From contig DPHV01000024.1 of the NCBI GenBank assembly GCA_003521625.1, forward strand, positions 383,838 to 447,837: a stretch of 64,000 nucleotides of DNA, given 5' to 3'. Below are positions 18,159 through 26,021 of the stretch, in pieces (position 1 is the stretch's first letter; the number at the start of each line of letters is the position of its first letter). Origin of the DNA: Ruminococcus sp. (GTDB taxonomy: Bacteria; Bacillota; Clostridia; Oscillospirales; Acutalibacteraceae). Both the position numbers and the translations under genes were made by a program. Below the pieces are notes generated by a model. It made no database searches, was not told the origin of the DNA, and saw nothing but the letters and a program-made list of their open reading frames with translations.

Positions 18159-18441
18159 CAGTCTGTCGAAAAAGAATATACTTTCAATTTGTAACGGTCA
18201 ACTTTTGTAATATAGCCAAACCTTCCCTTGAGGGAAGGTGTCACAGTGATTTATTGCTGTGACGGAAGGGTGGCAGGTCAGATGAACTTGTATATATCAG
18301 GAAAAGTTCATCTCCACCCCTCAGTCATTTTGCACGCAAAATGACAGCTCCCCTAATGAAGGGGAGCCTTGGTTATAATGGCAAAGTTTTGTTGTAAATT
18401 TTGAGTTTGTTTAAAATATAACTTTTTATACAAGCTGAAAA
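18159..18441. mobile_element. MITE-like element made of five consecutive hairpins
   Basis: The ends are inverted repeats: the left end begins CAGTCTGTCGAAAAAG (18159) and the reverse complement of the right end (from 18437) begins CAGCTTGTATAAAAAG; similarity continues inward (…CAACTTTTGTAATATAGCCAA against CAAAACTTTGCCATTATAACC). The core has five perfect hairpins: 18221-18238 (CCTTCCC/GGGAAGG), 18240-18263 (GTCACAG/CTGTGAC), 18281-18312 (GATGAACTT/AAGTTCATC), 18324-18345 (GTCATTTTGC/GCAAAATGAC) and 18347-18367 (GCTCCCC/GGGGAGC). It codes for no protein, so any movement needed a transposase supplied elsewhere. It separates the promoter at 18098 from wecE. Similar CCTTCCCTTGAGGGAAGG repeats are common in gut Firmicutes as I recall. 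Confidence 0.65.
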
Positions 18442-18466
18442 AATATATATTAATAGTATATTTTAT
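18442..18466 (+). repeat. Right copy of 25-bp direct repeat
   Basis: Identical to 18134-18158. It lies 45 bases before the wecE start codon; removing one repeat plus the element would leave a normal ~70-base leader. Confidence 0.7.
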
Positions 18467-18510
18467 ATTTTTTTATTTTTTAAAATTCTAATAAAAGTCA
18501 GGTAGTTTTT

Positions 18511-19638
18511 ATGATTCCATTTAACAAACCGCCGTTTACCGGCAAAGAAACCGAGTATATAAAAAAGGCAATTGAAAACAATAAAATATGCGGCGACGGT
18601 GAATTTACTAAAAAGTGCAATAAGTGGCTTGAGGATAAAACCGGCGCCAAAAAAGCGTTGCTTACTACATCCTGCACTCATTCGCTGGAAATGGCTGCTC
18701 TTCTGCTTAATATTCAGCCGGGCGACGAGGTTATTATGCCCTCGTTTACCTTTGTTTCTACTGCTGACGCATTTGTGCTCCGCGGTGCAAAAATTGTTTT
18801 TGTTGACATACGTCCCGACACAATGAATATTGACGAAACCCTGATTGAACAGGCGATTACTGAAAAGACAAAAGCTATTGTTCCGGTTCATTATGCCGGT
18901 GTTTCCTGCGAAATGGACGCTATTATGGACATTGCAAGACGCCATAATTTAGCTGTTGTTGAAGATGCGGCTCAGGGTGTTATGGCTGAATATAAAGGAC
19001 GAGCTCTCGGAACTATGGGCAACTTTGGCTGCTATTCCTTCCACGAAACTAAAAATTACAGTATGGGCGAAGGCGGAGCATTGCTGATTAACAATGCCGA
19101 TGACATTGAAAATGCCGAGATTATCCGTGAAAAAGGAACTGACAGAAGCAGATTCCTGCGTGGTCAGATTGATAAATACACATGGGTAAATTACGGCTCT
19201 TCCTATCTGCCAAGTGATATGAATGCGGCTTTCCTTCTTGCACAGCTTGAGCAGGCTGATAAAATTAACGACGACCGTCTTGCTTCCTGGAAAAGATATT
19301 ACGACGGTTTGTCCGATTTACAAAAGCAGGGTAAGGTTGTACTGCCTTTTGTACCCGAGGAATGTAAGCATAATGCGCATATGTTCTACATAAAGACAGG
19401 AAACCTTGATGAACGCACAAGACTTATTGCATATTTAAAGGAAAACGACATTGGTGCCGTATTCCATTATGTACCGCTTCATTCTGCTCCGGCAGGTAAA
19501 AAATACGGAGTTTTCTGCGGCGAGGATAAATACACAACTTCCGAAAGCGATAAGCTTGTAAGACTGCCTATGTATTACGGTCTTACAAAAGACGATACCG
19601 ACTATATTATTGAAAAGGTTATTGCATTTTATAAGTAA
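18511..19638 (+). CDS. wecE: dTDP-4-amino-4,6-dideoxygalactose transaminase (WecE/RffA)
   Basis: A PLP-dependent sugar aminotransferase of the DegT/DnrJ/EryC1 family that aminates C4 of dTDP-4-keto-6-deoxyglucose. The sequence follows E. coli WecE along its whole length as I remember it: MIPFNKPPFTGKE, KICGDGEFTKKCNKWLE, SFTFVSTADAFVLRGAKIVF, VPVHYAGVSCEMD, VEDAAQGVMAEYKGRALGTM, then the PLP lysine in SFHETKNYSMGEGGA near residue 180; 375 aa against 376. First gene of the operon and the only step specific to this sugar. The product is most likely dTDP-Fuc4N, though quinovosamine-type relatives (VioA/QdtB) cannot be excluded without alignment. Confidence 0.88.
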   Translation: MIPFNKPPFTGKETEYIKKAIENNKICGDGEFTKKCNKWLEDKTGAKKALLTTSCTHSLEMAALLLNIQPGDEVIMPSFTFVSTADAFVLRGAKIVFVDIRPDTMNIDETLIEQAITEKTKAIVPVHYAGVSCEMDAIMDIARRHNLAVVEDAAQGVMAEYKGRALGTMGNFGCYSFHETKNYSMGEGGALLINNADDIENAEIIREKGTDRSRFLRGQIDKYTWVNYGSSYLPSDMNAAFLLAQLEQADKINDDRLASWKRYYDGLSDLQKQGKVVLPFVPEECKHNAHMFYIKTGNLDERTRLIAYLKENDIGAVFHYVPLHSAPAGKKYGVFCGEDKYTTSESDKLVRLPMYYGLTKDDTDYIIEKVIAFYK

Positions 19639-20190
19639 ATGCTATGTAAAATTATGGATAAAATGATTTTTGATAAAGTTACTCTGAGAAAAATGACCGA
19701 AAAAGATACTGCGAATGTTGTCAGATGGCGCAACAGTCCCTCTGTGGTAGAAAATTTTATTTTCAGAACGCCTTTAACAGAGGAAGCTCATTTGCAGTGG
19801 TACCGTAACAAGGTGCTTACCGGTCAGGTAGCTCAGTTTATTATTGAAGATAACGAAACAGGCTTGGACGTTGGTTCGGTTTATCTTCGAGATATTGATA
19901 ATGAAAATAAAAAATGCGAATACGGTATTTTTATTGGCGAAGAGTCCTGCAGAGGCAAAGGCTTGGGTACTGCCGCCGCAAAAGCAATTCTTGATTATGC
20001 TTTTTCTCAACTTGGAATGAACCGTGTGTTTTTAAGGGTGTTTGCTAAAAATGCGGCCGCCATTAACAGCTACAAGCGTGCAGGTTTTAAGGAAGAGGGC
20101 GTTTTTCGTCAGGATGTTATAATCGACGGTATTCCGTATGATATGGTTTTTATGGCGGTGCTGTTTGATGATTGGAAAAAAGGAGTTTGA
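19639..20190 (+). CDS. GNAT N-acetyltransferase, probably acetylating the dTDP-4-amino sugar
   Basis: A RimJ/RimL/PseH-like GNAT fold: the beta-alpha start VTLRKMTEKDTANVVRWRNS, then GIFIGEESCRGKGLGTAAAK with the R/Q-G-x-G-x-G/A acetyl-CoA loop, and NRVFLRVFAKNAAAINSYKRAGF. It follows wecE with no gap (wecE stop codon touches the first ATG); the first ATG has no clear ribosome site and ATGs at 19654 and 19663 are possible starts. In the enterobacterial pathway the acetyl step is done by WecD; this protein looks closer to PseH-type enzymes but stands at the same place, so acetylation of the 4-amino group is the natural inference. Confidence 0.72.
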   Translation: MLCKIMDKMIFDKVTLRKMTEKDTANVVRWRNSPSVVENFIFRTPLTEEAHLQWYRNKVLTGQVAQFIIEDNETGLDVGSVYLRDIDNENKKCEYGIFIGEESCRGKGLGTAAAKAILDYAFSQLGMNRVFLRVFAKNAAAINSYKRAGFKEEGVFRQDVIIDGIPYDMVFMAVLFDDWKKGV

Positions 20191-20196
20191 TTTTAG

Positions 20197-21144
20197 TTGG
20201 ATAAAATATCCGTAGTTATTCCCTGTTACAATTCGGAAAAAACAATAACAACGGTGGTTGATGAGGTAATCAGCACCATTACGGCTCACGGCGGATATGA
20301 TTATGAGATTATTCTTGTAAACGATTGTTCGCCTGATAATGTTTTCAGCGTTATTACCCATATGGCAGAGGAAAATCCAAAAATAAAAGGACTGGACCTT
20401 GCCAGAAATTTCGGTCAGCATTCTGCTATTATGGCCGGCTTTAATTATGTTACCGGTGATATTGTGGTATGTCTTGACGATGACGGACAAACTCCCGCAA
20501 ATGAAATGTTTAAACTGATTGACGCACTTGACCAAAATGATTTGGTATTTGCAAAATATACGGATAAAAAACACTCTGCTTTCCGTAATCTGGGCAGTAA
20601 AGTAAATGATAAAATGGCTCAATGGCTGATTGAAAAGCCAAAGGATTTAAAGATAATGAGCTATTTTGCCTGCAAAAGATATGTGGTTGAGGAAGTTAAA
20701 AATTATGACAACCCGTACCCTTACATAAGCGGACTTTTGCTCAGGACAACAAAAAGAGTCGGCAATGTTGAAATACATCACCGTGACCGTTTAGAGGGAA
20801 AATCCGGATATACAATAAGGAAACTGCTGCTTCTTTGGGTAAACGGATTTACGGCTTTTTCCGTTAAGCCTCTCCGAATTGCAACAATTGCCGGAGTGCT
20901 TGTTGCTTTTGCCGGATTTTTATACGGAATTTATATAATCATAAACAAGCTGGTTCATCCGCTGACGCCCCTTGGTTACAGTTCAACAATGGCTGTTCTG
21001 CTGTTTATTGGCGGTATGATAATGATAATACTCGGATTAATCGGCGAATACATAGGAAGAATATACATCAGCATTAATAATGCTCCGCAGTATGTTATAC
21101 GCCGAAGCGTAAACACGGAGGACGAAAACAATGCGAATAAATGA
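20197..21144 (+). CDS. Family 2 glycosyltransferase, polyprenyl-phosphate glycosyltransferase (GtrB/ArnC type)
   Basis: A 315-aa GT2 enzyme: ISVVIPCYNSEKTITTVVDE at the N-terminus, DDDGQTP as the metal-binding motif, VEIHHRDRLEGKSGYT in the acceptor region, and two C-terminal membrane helices (about 225-250 and 265-290). This layout is that of DPM1/GtrB/ArnC enzymes, which move a sugar from a nucleotide onto undecaprenyl phosphate on the inner membrane face. Start is a TTG at 20197 after AAAAGGAG. It overlaps the next gene by 14 bases. Given its neighbours, the donor should be the dTDP-acetamido sugar made by the cluster. Confidence 0.82.
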   Translation: MDKISVVIPCYNSEKTITTVVDEVISTITAHGGYDYEIILVNDCSPDNVFSVITHMAEENPKIKGLDLARNFGQHSAIMAGFNYVTGDIVVCLDDDGQTPANEMFKLIDALDQNDLVFAKYTDKKHSAFRNLGSKVNDKMAQWLIEKPKDLKIMSYFACKRYVVEEVKNYDNPYPYISGLLLRTTKRVGNVEIHHRDRLEGKSGYTIRKLLLLWVNGFTAFSVKPLRIATIAGVLVAFAGFLYGIYIIINKLVHPLTPLGYSSTMAVLLFIGGMIMIILGLIGEYIGRIYISINNAPQYVIRRSVNTEDENNANK

Positions 21145-21490
21145 CAATAAATCTAAAATTGCCAGTTTTGTTATGCTGCACGCAATACTGCTTATGTATT
21201 CATTTTGCAGTGTGTTCTCAAAGCTTGCGGCAGGCGCTGAATTTATGTCATTTCAGTTTATACTATGCTATGGTCTGATGATGATAGTTCTTGCCGCCTA
21301 TGCCCTTCTGTGGCAGCAGGTACTAAAAAGAATGCCCTTAACAACTGCGTTTGCAAATAAGGGAGTAGTAATTATCTGGGGTATGATTTGGGGCGCTTTG
21401 TTTTTTTCCGAAGCCATAACGTGGTATATGGTTGTGGGCTCTGTCATTATATTTACCGGAATTGTTTTGGTGGTGACTGATAATGAATGA
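21131..21490 (+). CDS. SMR/DMT-type small membrane protein, subunit 1 of a probable lipid-sugar flippase
   Basis: 119 residues with four predicted membrane helices in the EmrE/ArnE fold (FVMLHAILLMYSFCSVFSK, LAAYALLWQQVLKRMPLTTA, VVIIWGMIWGALFFSEAITW, VVGSVIIFTGIVLVV). It overlaps the GT2 gene before it and the second SMR gene after it (8 bases). In the Arn pathway two such proteins, ArnE and ArnF, flip undecaprenyl-phosphate aminoarabinose; the same pairing beside an ArnC-like enzyme suggests a flippase rather than a drug exporter. Confidence 0.7.
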   Translation: MRINDNKSKIASFVMLHAILLMYSFCSVFSKLAAGAEFMSFQFILCYGLMMIVLAAYALLWQQVLKRMPLTTAFANKGVVIIWGMIWGALFFSEAITWYMVVGSVIIFTGIVLVVTDNE

Positions 21491-21851
21491 CGGAACGTTG
21501 ATGATTATATTCTCTTTGGTATTCGTTGTGAGCGTGCTGATTTCTTCTATCTCGCAGGTAATGCTAAAAACAAGTGCAAACAAGTCCTATTCGGACAGAA
21601 TAAAGGAATACCTGAACCCCACAGTTATAATTGCTTACGGTTTGTTTTTTCTGTCAACACTTATAACGGTTTTTGCTTATAAGGTTGTTCCGCTTTCACT
21701 GGGACCTGTGCTTGAAAGTACAGGATACATTTTTGTAGCAGTATTGGGTGTTGTTTTGCTTAAAGAAAAAATGTCCCGCAGAAAGCTTTTCGGCATGATA
21801 CTTATTCTTGCAGGTATTGCATTGTTTTCCCTTGGTGGAATGATATTCTGA
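21483..21851 (+). CDS. SMR/DMT-type small membrane protein, subunit 2 of a probable lipid-sugar flippase
   Basis: 122 residues, four predicted helices, with ISSISQVMLKTSANKSYSDR at the N-terminus and VFAYKVVPLSLGPVLESTGY, the proline-containing third helix of the SMR fold. It is clearly related to but distinct from the protein encoded just before it, so the two probably form an antiparallel heterodimer. Overlapping starts imply equal expression. Confidence 0.7.
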   Translation: MNDGTLMIIFSLVFVVSVLISSISQVMLKTSANKSYSDRIKEYLNPTVIIAYGLFFLSTLITVFAYKVVPLSLGPVLESTGYIFVAVLGVVLLKEKMSRRKLFGMILILAGIALFSLGGMIF

Positions 21852-21870
21852 TATAAGGAGAGCCGATTGA

Positions 21871-23325
21871 ATGAATACAACAAAAAGGTTGTCAAAATAC
21901 TATCACTCCGAAAAAATATATTTATGGGAGTGGATTTTAGTTGCGGCAGTAGGATTACTGGTGTTTTCTTCCGCAGCTTATGTTGATTTAAAGAGTCTTA
22001 CAGTATGGTCCACAAATGTGTGGGACGTTATATGTGACAGCAATATTTTCCATTTGTATGAATACAGTGCAGAAAATGTATACGGGCTTAATCATGAGTA
22101 TATGGGCAGCGAGCTTATGTCTGTGCTTCCGTGGTCTGTATGGAATTTGCCCATTTGGATTGCTCAAAGATTTTTCGGAGTAACTATTGTTGAATCTTCG
22201 CTTTCCCTTGCTTGGTCTAAACTGTTTTTAGTTGCTTTAAGTGTTTTAATGCTCTATTACACATATAAAATATGTATGTTAATTATTAATGACAAAGTAA
22301 GAAGTCTTTGGTGCGTATTTTTCACAGCAAGTTCGTTCTTTCTTTACGTCGGCGTTTTTTACACAGGACAGAATGACATAATAATGATTACTGCATCGGT
22401 ATTTGCCGTTTACTGCCTGCTGCGCAACAAAAATATAAGTTTTCTTGTCTGGTCGGCGGTTGCAATTTCAATAAAGCCGTTTTTCCTGATTGCATTTGTG
22501 GCGATTATTTTATTAAAGCAAAAGAACTTTATTAAGATTTTTATTGAATTGCTTGTTTCCGTAAGCGGTCTTGCAATTCAGAAATTAATCTTTATGAAAG
22601 CTCCGATGTATGCAGAGTCAATGACAAACGGTCCGTCGGAAAATATGCTGGCGGAAATGTTTCCTGCAAATATTAAAACTTCTTTCGGCAGCGTTTCGTT
22701 TTTTGCTATTGCACTTGTTCTCATATGTTTTTATGCCTATACAAGAAACTTTGACAATGAAAAAAGTACAGAGGACGGAAGAATACTCTACTGTAAATAT
22801 GTGATTTACATCATTACTATGGTATATTTAAGCTACCTTATGTTCTCACCTTTTTCATATTACAGAGTAACTCTTCTTGTACCTTTTCTATATATTATGA
22901 TTTGCTGTAACAAGCAGAATCTTGGTTATAATATTATTTTCGATACGGCTATGATTATTGGATTAATTATGCGTATTATTATCAGAAGATCACAGTTTTG
23001 CCGTGTTACCGATACAAACTATTCACTTTTTCAAAGCCTTATGGGACATCGCATTGACCCCAGTACTGCAAGCTATCCCACCTTGTACGAATTTTTCGAT
23101 AACCGTTTTGGTTTGATTGTGGATTTACAGGCATTGTTTTCAAGCATTGCTTTAGCGTCGGGAATTATTCTGCTTGTACTGAATCATCCGCAGCGCAGTG
23201 TTAATATTCCCAAACAGCTTGATGAATGTCCCAGAATTTTGATATGGGCTCGCACGGTTCTGATTGTACCGTTTATTCTGGCTCTTCTTTATTTGTTTAC
23301 TACGGCGACAGGCAAATTATATTAA
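21871..23325 (+). CDS. Polytopic membrane glycosyltransferase (GT-C type), probable final transferase
   Basis: A 484-aa protein with about 10-12 membrane helices. The first extracytoplasmic loop carries acidic residues after helix 1 (SAAYVDLKSLTVWSTNVWDV), the region where GT-C enzymes hold their catalytic Asp, and helix-rich segments such as FYTGQNDIIMITASVFAVYC and WSAVAISIKPFFLIAFVAII recall polyprenyl-P-sugar transferases. It comes 20 bases after the flippase pair behind AAGGAG. I infer that it moves the flipped sugar to a wall polymer or protein. The acceptor cannot be read from sequence. Confidence 0.6.
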   Translation: MNTTKRLSKYYHSEKIYLWEWILVAAVGLLVFSSAAYVDLKSLTVWSTNVWDVICDSNIFHLYEYSAENVYGLNHEYMGSELMSVLPWSVWNLPIWIAQRFFGVTIVESSLSLAWSKLFLVALSVLMLYYTYKICMLIINDKVRSLWCVFFTASSFFLYVGVFYTGQNDIIMITASVFAVYCLLRNKNISFLVWSAVAISIKPFFLIAFVAIILLKQKNFIKIFIELLVSVSGLAIQKLIFMKAPMYAESMTNGPSENMLAEMFPANIKTSFGSVSFFAIALVLICFYAYTRNFDNEKSTEDGRILYCKYVIYIITMVYLSYLMFSPFSYYRVTLLVPFLYIMICCNKQNLGYNIIFDTAMIIGLIMRIIIRRSQFCRVTDTNYSLFQSLMGHRIDPSTASYPTLYEFFDNRFGLIVDLQALFSSIALASGIILLVLNHPQRSVNIPKQLDECPRILIWARTVLIVPFILALLYLFTTATGKLY

Positions 23326-23338
23326 GGAGGAAATCTTT

Positions 23339-24214
23339 GTGAAAGGTATTATTCTTGCCGGAGGAAAAGGAACAAGGCTTTATCCTATGACAAAGGTTGT
23401 GTCAAAACAACTCTTGCCTATTTATGATAAGCCGTTGATTTATTATCCTCTCTCTATTCTGATGTTGGCAAACATAACCGAAGTTCTTATTATTTCGACT
23501 CCGGATGATACACCCCTTTATGAAAAATTACTTGGCGACGGCTCTCAGTTAGGCATCAAATTGTCCTATGCTGTTCAGCAGGAACCAAAAGGTCTGGCAC
23601 AGGCTTTTCTGATTGGAGAAGATTTCATCGGCAATGACAGTGTTTGTCTTATTCTGGGAGACAATGTCTTTTACGGTTATGATTTTCCAAAGATTTTGTC
23701 CCGAGCTAAAAATGAACTGAATGGTGCTACTGTGTTTGGTTATCCTGTAAACAATCCAAAGGATTTCGGTGTGGTGGAATTCGATTCCGACTGGCGTGTG
23801 CTTTCAATTGAAGAAAAGCCTGAAAATCCAAAATCAAATTATGCTGTACCGGGGCTCTATTTTTACGACAACCGTGTAATTGATATTGCAAAGAATATTA
23901 AGCCATCAGCAAGAGGCGAACTGGAAATTTCTTCTGTAAACAGCGCTTATCTTGAAAAAGGCGAGCTTAATGTTGTTTTGCTCAGTCGTGGAATAGCGTG
24001 GCTTGACACGGGAACTCCCTTTGGAATGACAAGAGCCGCAGAGTTTGTCCAGACAATGCAGTCAATGCAGGGAATGTACATAAGCTGTCTTGAAGAAATT
24101 GCGTGGCGACGTGGTTTTATTGATACAGAACAGCTCAGATCATTGGGAGAAGAGCAGAAGATGACGGAATACGGTCAATATCTTCTTAATCTTGCAGATG
24201 GAAAAAAGTGCTGA
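23339..24214 (+). CDS. rfbA: Glucose-1-phosphate thymidylyltransferase (RfbA/RmlA)
   Basis: Makes dTDP-glucose from glucose-1-phosphate and dTTP. KGIILAGGKGTRLYPMTKVV is the nucleotide-binding N-terminus; ISTPDDTPLYEKLLGDGSQL, YAVQQEPKGLAQAFLIGEDF and VEFDSDWRVLSIEEKPENPK are diagnostic of RmlA. I choose the GTG at 23339, 8 bases after AAGGAGG, giving 291 aa (usual length). It follows the GT-C gene closely. With rfbB it supplies the 4-keto sugar used by WecE. Confidence 0.95.
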   Translation: MKGIILAGGKGTRLYPMTKVVSKQLLPIYDKPLIYYPLSILMLANITEVLIISTPDDTPLYEKLLGDGSQLGIKLSYAVQQEPKGLAQAFLIGEDFIGNDSVCLILGDNVFYGYDFPKILSRAKNELNGATVFGYPVNNPKDFGVVEFDSDWRVLSIEEKPENPKSNYAVPGLYFYDNRVIDIAKNIKPSARGELEISSVNSAYLEKGELNVVLLSRGIAWLDTGTPFGMTRAAEFVQTMQSMQGMYISCLEEIAWRRGFIDTEQLRSLGEEQKMTEYGQYLLNLADGKKC

Positions 24215-24286
24215 AAATATCAGAATAATTAAAATAACACAAAAAAGAAAGGGCAGCTTTTGCTTTGCAAAGGCTTGGTAATTTTT

Positions 24287-25333
24287 ATGAAAAATATTCT
24301 TGTTACAGGCGGTGCCGGATTTATCGGTTCAAATTTTGTGCATTATATGCTGAAAAACCACGATTATAATATAATCAATCTTGACGCTTTGACATATGCG
24401 GGAAACCTTGATAATTTGTCAGACGTTGAAAACGACCCGAAATATACCTTTGTCAAGGCAGATATACGTGATAAAGCGGCTATTGAAGAGGTCTTTGAAA
24501 AATACAGTATTGATACGGTTGTCAATTTTGCGGCAGAAAGCCACGTTGACCGTTCAATAACTGAACCGGAAATTTTTCTTACTACAAATGTACTTGGCAC
24601 ACAGAATCTTCTGGAAACTGCTAAACGTCACTGGAAGGTTAATCCTGACGACAAATATTCATCGGAATTTAAAAGCGGCGTAAAATTTTTACAGGTTTCT
24701 ACAGATGAAACCTACGGAGCATTGGGAAAAACAGGTATGTTTACAGAAACAACTCCGATTTCTCCTAACTCACCTTATTCAGCTTCAAAGGCAAGCGCCG
24801 ATTTAGTGGTAAGGGCTTATCACAACACCTTTGGTATGCCTGTAAATATTACACGCTGCTCTAATAATTACGGTCCATACCAGTTTCCTGAAAAGCTTAT
24901 TCCCCTGATGATTAATAATTGCAGGAATAATAAATCTCTTCCTGTTTACGGCGACGGTATGCAGATTCGTGACTGGCTGCATGTATCCGACCATTGCTCT
25001 GCCATTGATACCGTGCTTCATAAAGGTAAAGACGGCGAGATTTACAATATCGGCGGAAATAATGAAAAAGCCAATATTGAGATTGTCAAGCTGATTATAA
25101 GCACTCTTGGTAAGAGCGAAGATTTAATTGAATACGTTAAGGACAGACCGGGTCACGACCGAAGGTATGCAATTGACAACACAAAGATAACAACAGAGCT
25201 TGGATGGTCGCCTGCATATACCTTTGAGCAAGGCATCAAAGAAACCATTGAGTGGTATCTTAATAATGAACAATGGATGAACAAGATTACATCGGGTGAA
25301 TATACCAAATACTATGAGAAAATGTATAAGTAA
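24287..25333 (+). CDS. rfbB: dTDP-glucose 4,6-dehydratase (RfbB/RmlB)
   Basis: Short-chain dehydrogenase fold: NAD-binding MKNILVTGGAGFIGSNFVHY, catalytic region STDETYGALG and YSASKASADLVVRAY (Tyr-x-x-x-Lys), and NNYGPYQFPEKLIPLMI. Converts dTDP-glucose to dTDP-4-keto-6-deoxyglucose. The start is the ATG at 24287; an in-frame ATG nine codons earlier (24260) lacks family sequence. No rmlC or rmlD follows, so the intermediate is not going to rhamnose here, which fits use by WecE. Last gene of the operon. Confidence 0.95.
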   Translation: MKNILVTGGAGFIGSNFVHYMLKNHDYNIINLDALTYAGNLDNLSDVENDPKYTFVKADIRDKAAIEEVFEKYSIDTVVNFAAESHVDRSITEPEIFLTTNVLGTQNLLETAKRHWKVNPDDKYSSEFKSGVKFLQVSTDETYGALGKTGMFTETTPISPNSPYSASKASADLVVRAYHNTFGMPVNITRCSNNYGPYQFPEKLIPLMINNCRNNKSLPVYGDGMQIRDWLHVSDHCSAIDTVLHKGKDGEIYNIGGNNEKANIEIVKLIISTLGKSEDLIEYVKDRPGHDRRYAIDNTKITTELGWSPAYTFEQGIKETIEWYLNNEQWMNKITSGEYTKYYEKMYK

Positions 25334-25370
25334 TTTGCCGCATTGTCACTGCAAATAAATAAAATGATTA

Positions 25371-25410
25371 AAGGCTGAAAATTCCGAAAACGGAATATTC
25401 AGCCTTTTTT
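25371..25410 (+). terminator. Terminator of the wecE-rfbB operon
   Basis: GGCTGAA, ATTCCG, AAAA, CGGAAT, TTCAGCC forms a long stem followed by six T; A residues on the left make it usable from the minus side too. Confidence 0.88.
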
Positions 25411-25422
25411 GCTCTTATTTTT

Positions 25423-25441
25423 GAACGACGGGACGTCGCTC
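25423..25441. repeat. Short GC-rich intergenic palindrome, type A
   Basis: GAACGACGGGACGTCGCTC, a near-perfect palindrome related to the copy at 13581-13600. Confidence 0.55.
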
Positions 25442-25455
25442 ACTGCATTTTTTAA

Positions 25456-25941
25456 TTAATGTGAAAAGTATATCTCGTAATCATTATAATTAATGATTAT
25501 TCCGTTTGCAGTGCCGTTTTTGCGCTCGATTTTAAATTTGGTGTTCGTACCGTCATCAAAAAATGCTTCTATTTCATCATCCGAATTGACGGTAAAACTG
25601 CCTGTGTGCGTTCCGTCGTCGGCTGTTCCCGGTGAGAGCCAGAGTGAGAATCTGCCGTCCTCATTAAAGGTAAGCGAGCCTTGATAGGATGTGTAGTTGG
25701 TGTTGTAGATTTCCGACATTTCCACCTCGTCACCGCTTGCGTTCTTTGCTGTTGACGGAATCCATTGATAGGTGCAAAGCTCGTTATTGCGATTTTGCTG
25801 TGAAGAACAGCTGACTGTTAATATTGCTGATGCCGCTATTATTATTGCGACAATAACACAGCTGATAATAATCGGGAGTTTTTTTGATTGCTTTTTTCGG
25901 GTTTGTTTTGCTTTTGCGGAAGATTTTTTATTTTTTGCCAT
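25456..25941 (-). CDS. Small membrane-anchored extracytoplasmic protein, paralog of the next
   Basis: 161 residues: a very basic N-terminus (KNKKSSAKAKQTRKKQSKK), one membrane helix (about 23-45) ending in LTVSCSSQQ, which could also be a lipobox, then a beta-rich domain facing outward (YQGSLTFNEDGRFSLWLSPG, FTVNSDDEIEAFFDDG, INYNDYEIYFSH). The closing INYNDYEIYF resembles INYGGYDVYFNM of the upstream protein, so the two are paralogs. I know no function for the family; the fold recalls small lipocalin-like domains that test for a threshold signal, which is only an impression. Confidence 0.6.
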   Translation of the reverse strand: MAKNKKSSAKAKQTRKKQSKKLPIIISCVIVAIIIAASAILTVSCSSQQNRNNELCTYQWIPSTAKNASGDEVEMSEIYNTNYTSYQGSLTFNEDGRFSLWLSPGTADDGTHTGSFTVNSDDEIEAFFDDGTNTKFKIERKNGTANGIIINYNDYEIYFSH

Positions 25942-25977
25942 ATTGTCACCGTGTTATTTGAATGTGTAATTAATTCG

Positions 25978-26001
25978 GGGACGTCAAGGATGCCGTCCCT
26001 T
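25978..26001. repeat. Short GC-rich intergenic palindrome, type B
   Basis: GGGACG and CGTCCC arms around a TCAAGGATGC loop, followed by TTACG. The copy at 17919 has GGAACG and CGTTCT arms, so the stem is kept through a paired change. Confidence 0.55.
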
Positions 26002-26021
26002 ACGTAAAGTATCGCTATTGT

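Noticed and set aside
18221..18367. Rho-independent terminator inside the MITE-like element
   Set aside because: Five strong stems are present but none is followed by a T-run on either strand.
18463..18945. Minus-strand frame opposite the start of wecE
   Set aside because: wecE matches its family end to end; the opposite frame lacks a ribosome site and known domains.
20032..20622. Minus-strand 196-residue frame over the GNAT/GT2 junction
   Set aside because: Overlaps two well-supported genes and crosses their boundary; composition is that of an antisense shadow.
23264..23338. Longer N-terminus for rfbA
   Set aside because: The extension overlaps the GT-C gene and is membrane-helix sequence read out of frame; the GTG at 23339 has an ideal ribosome site.
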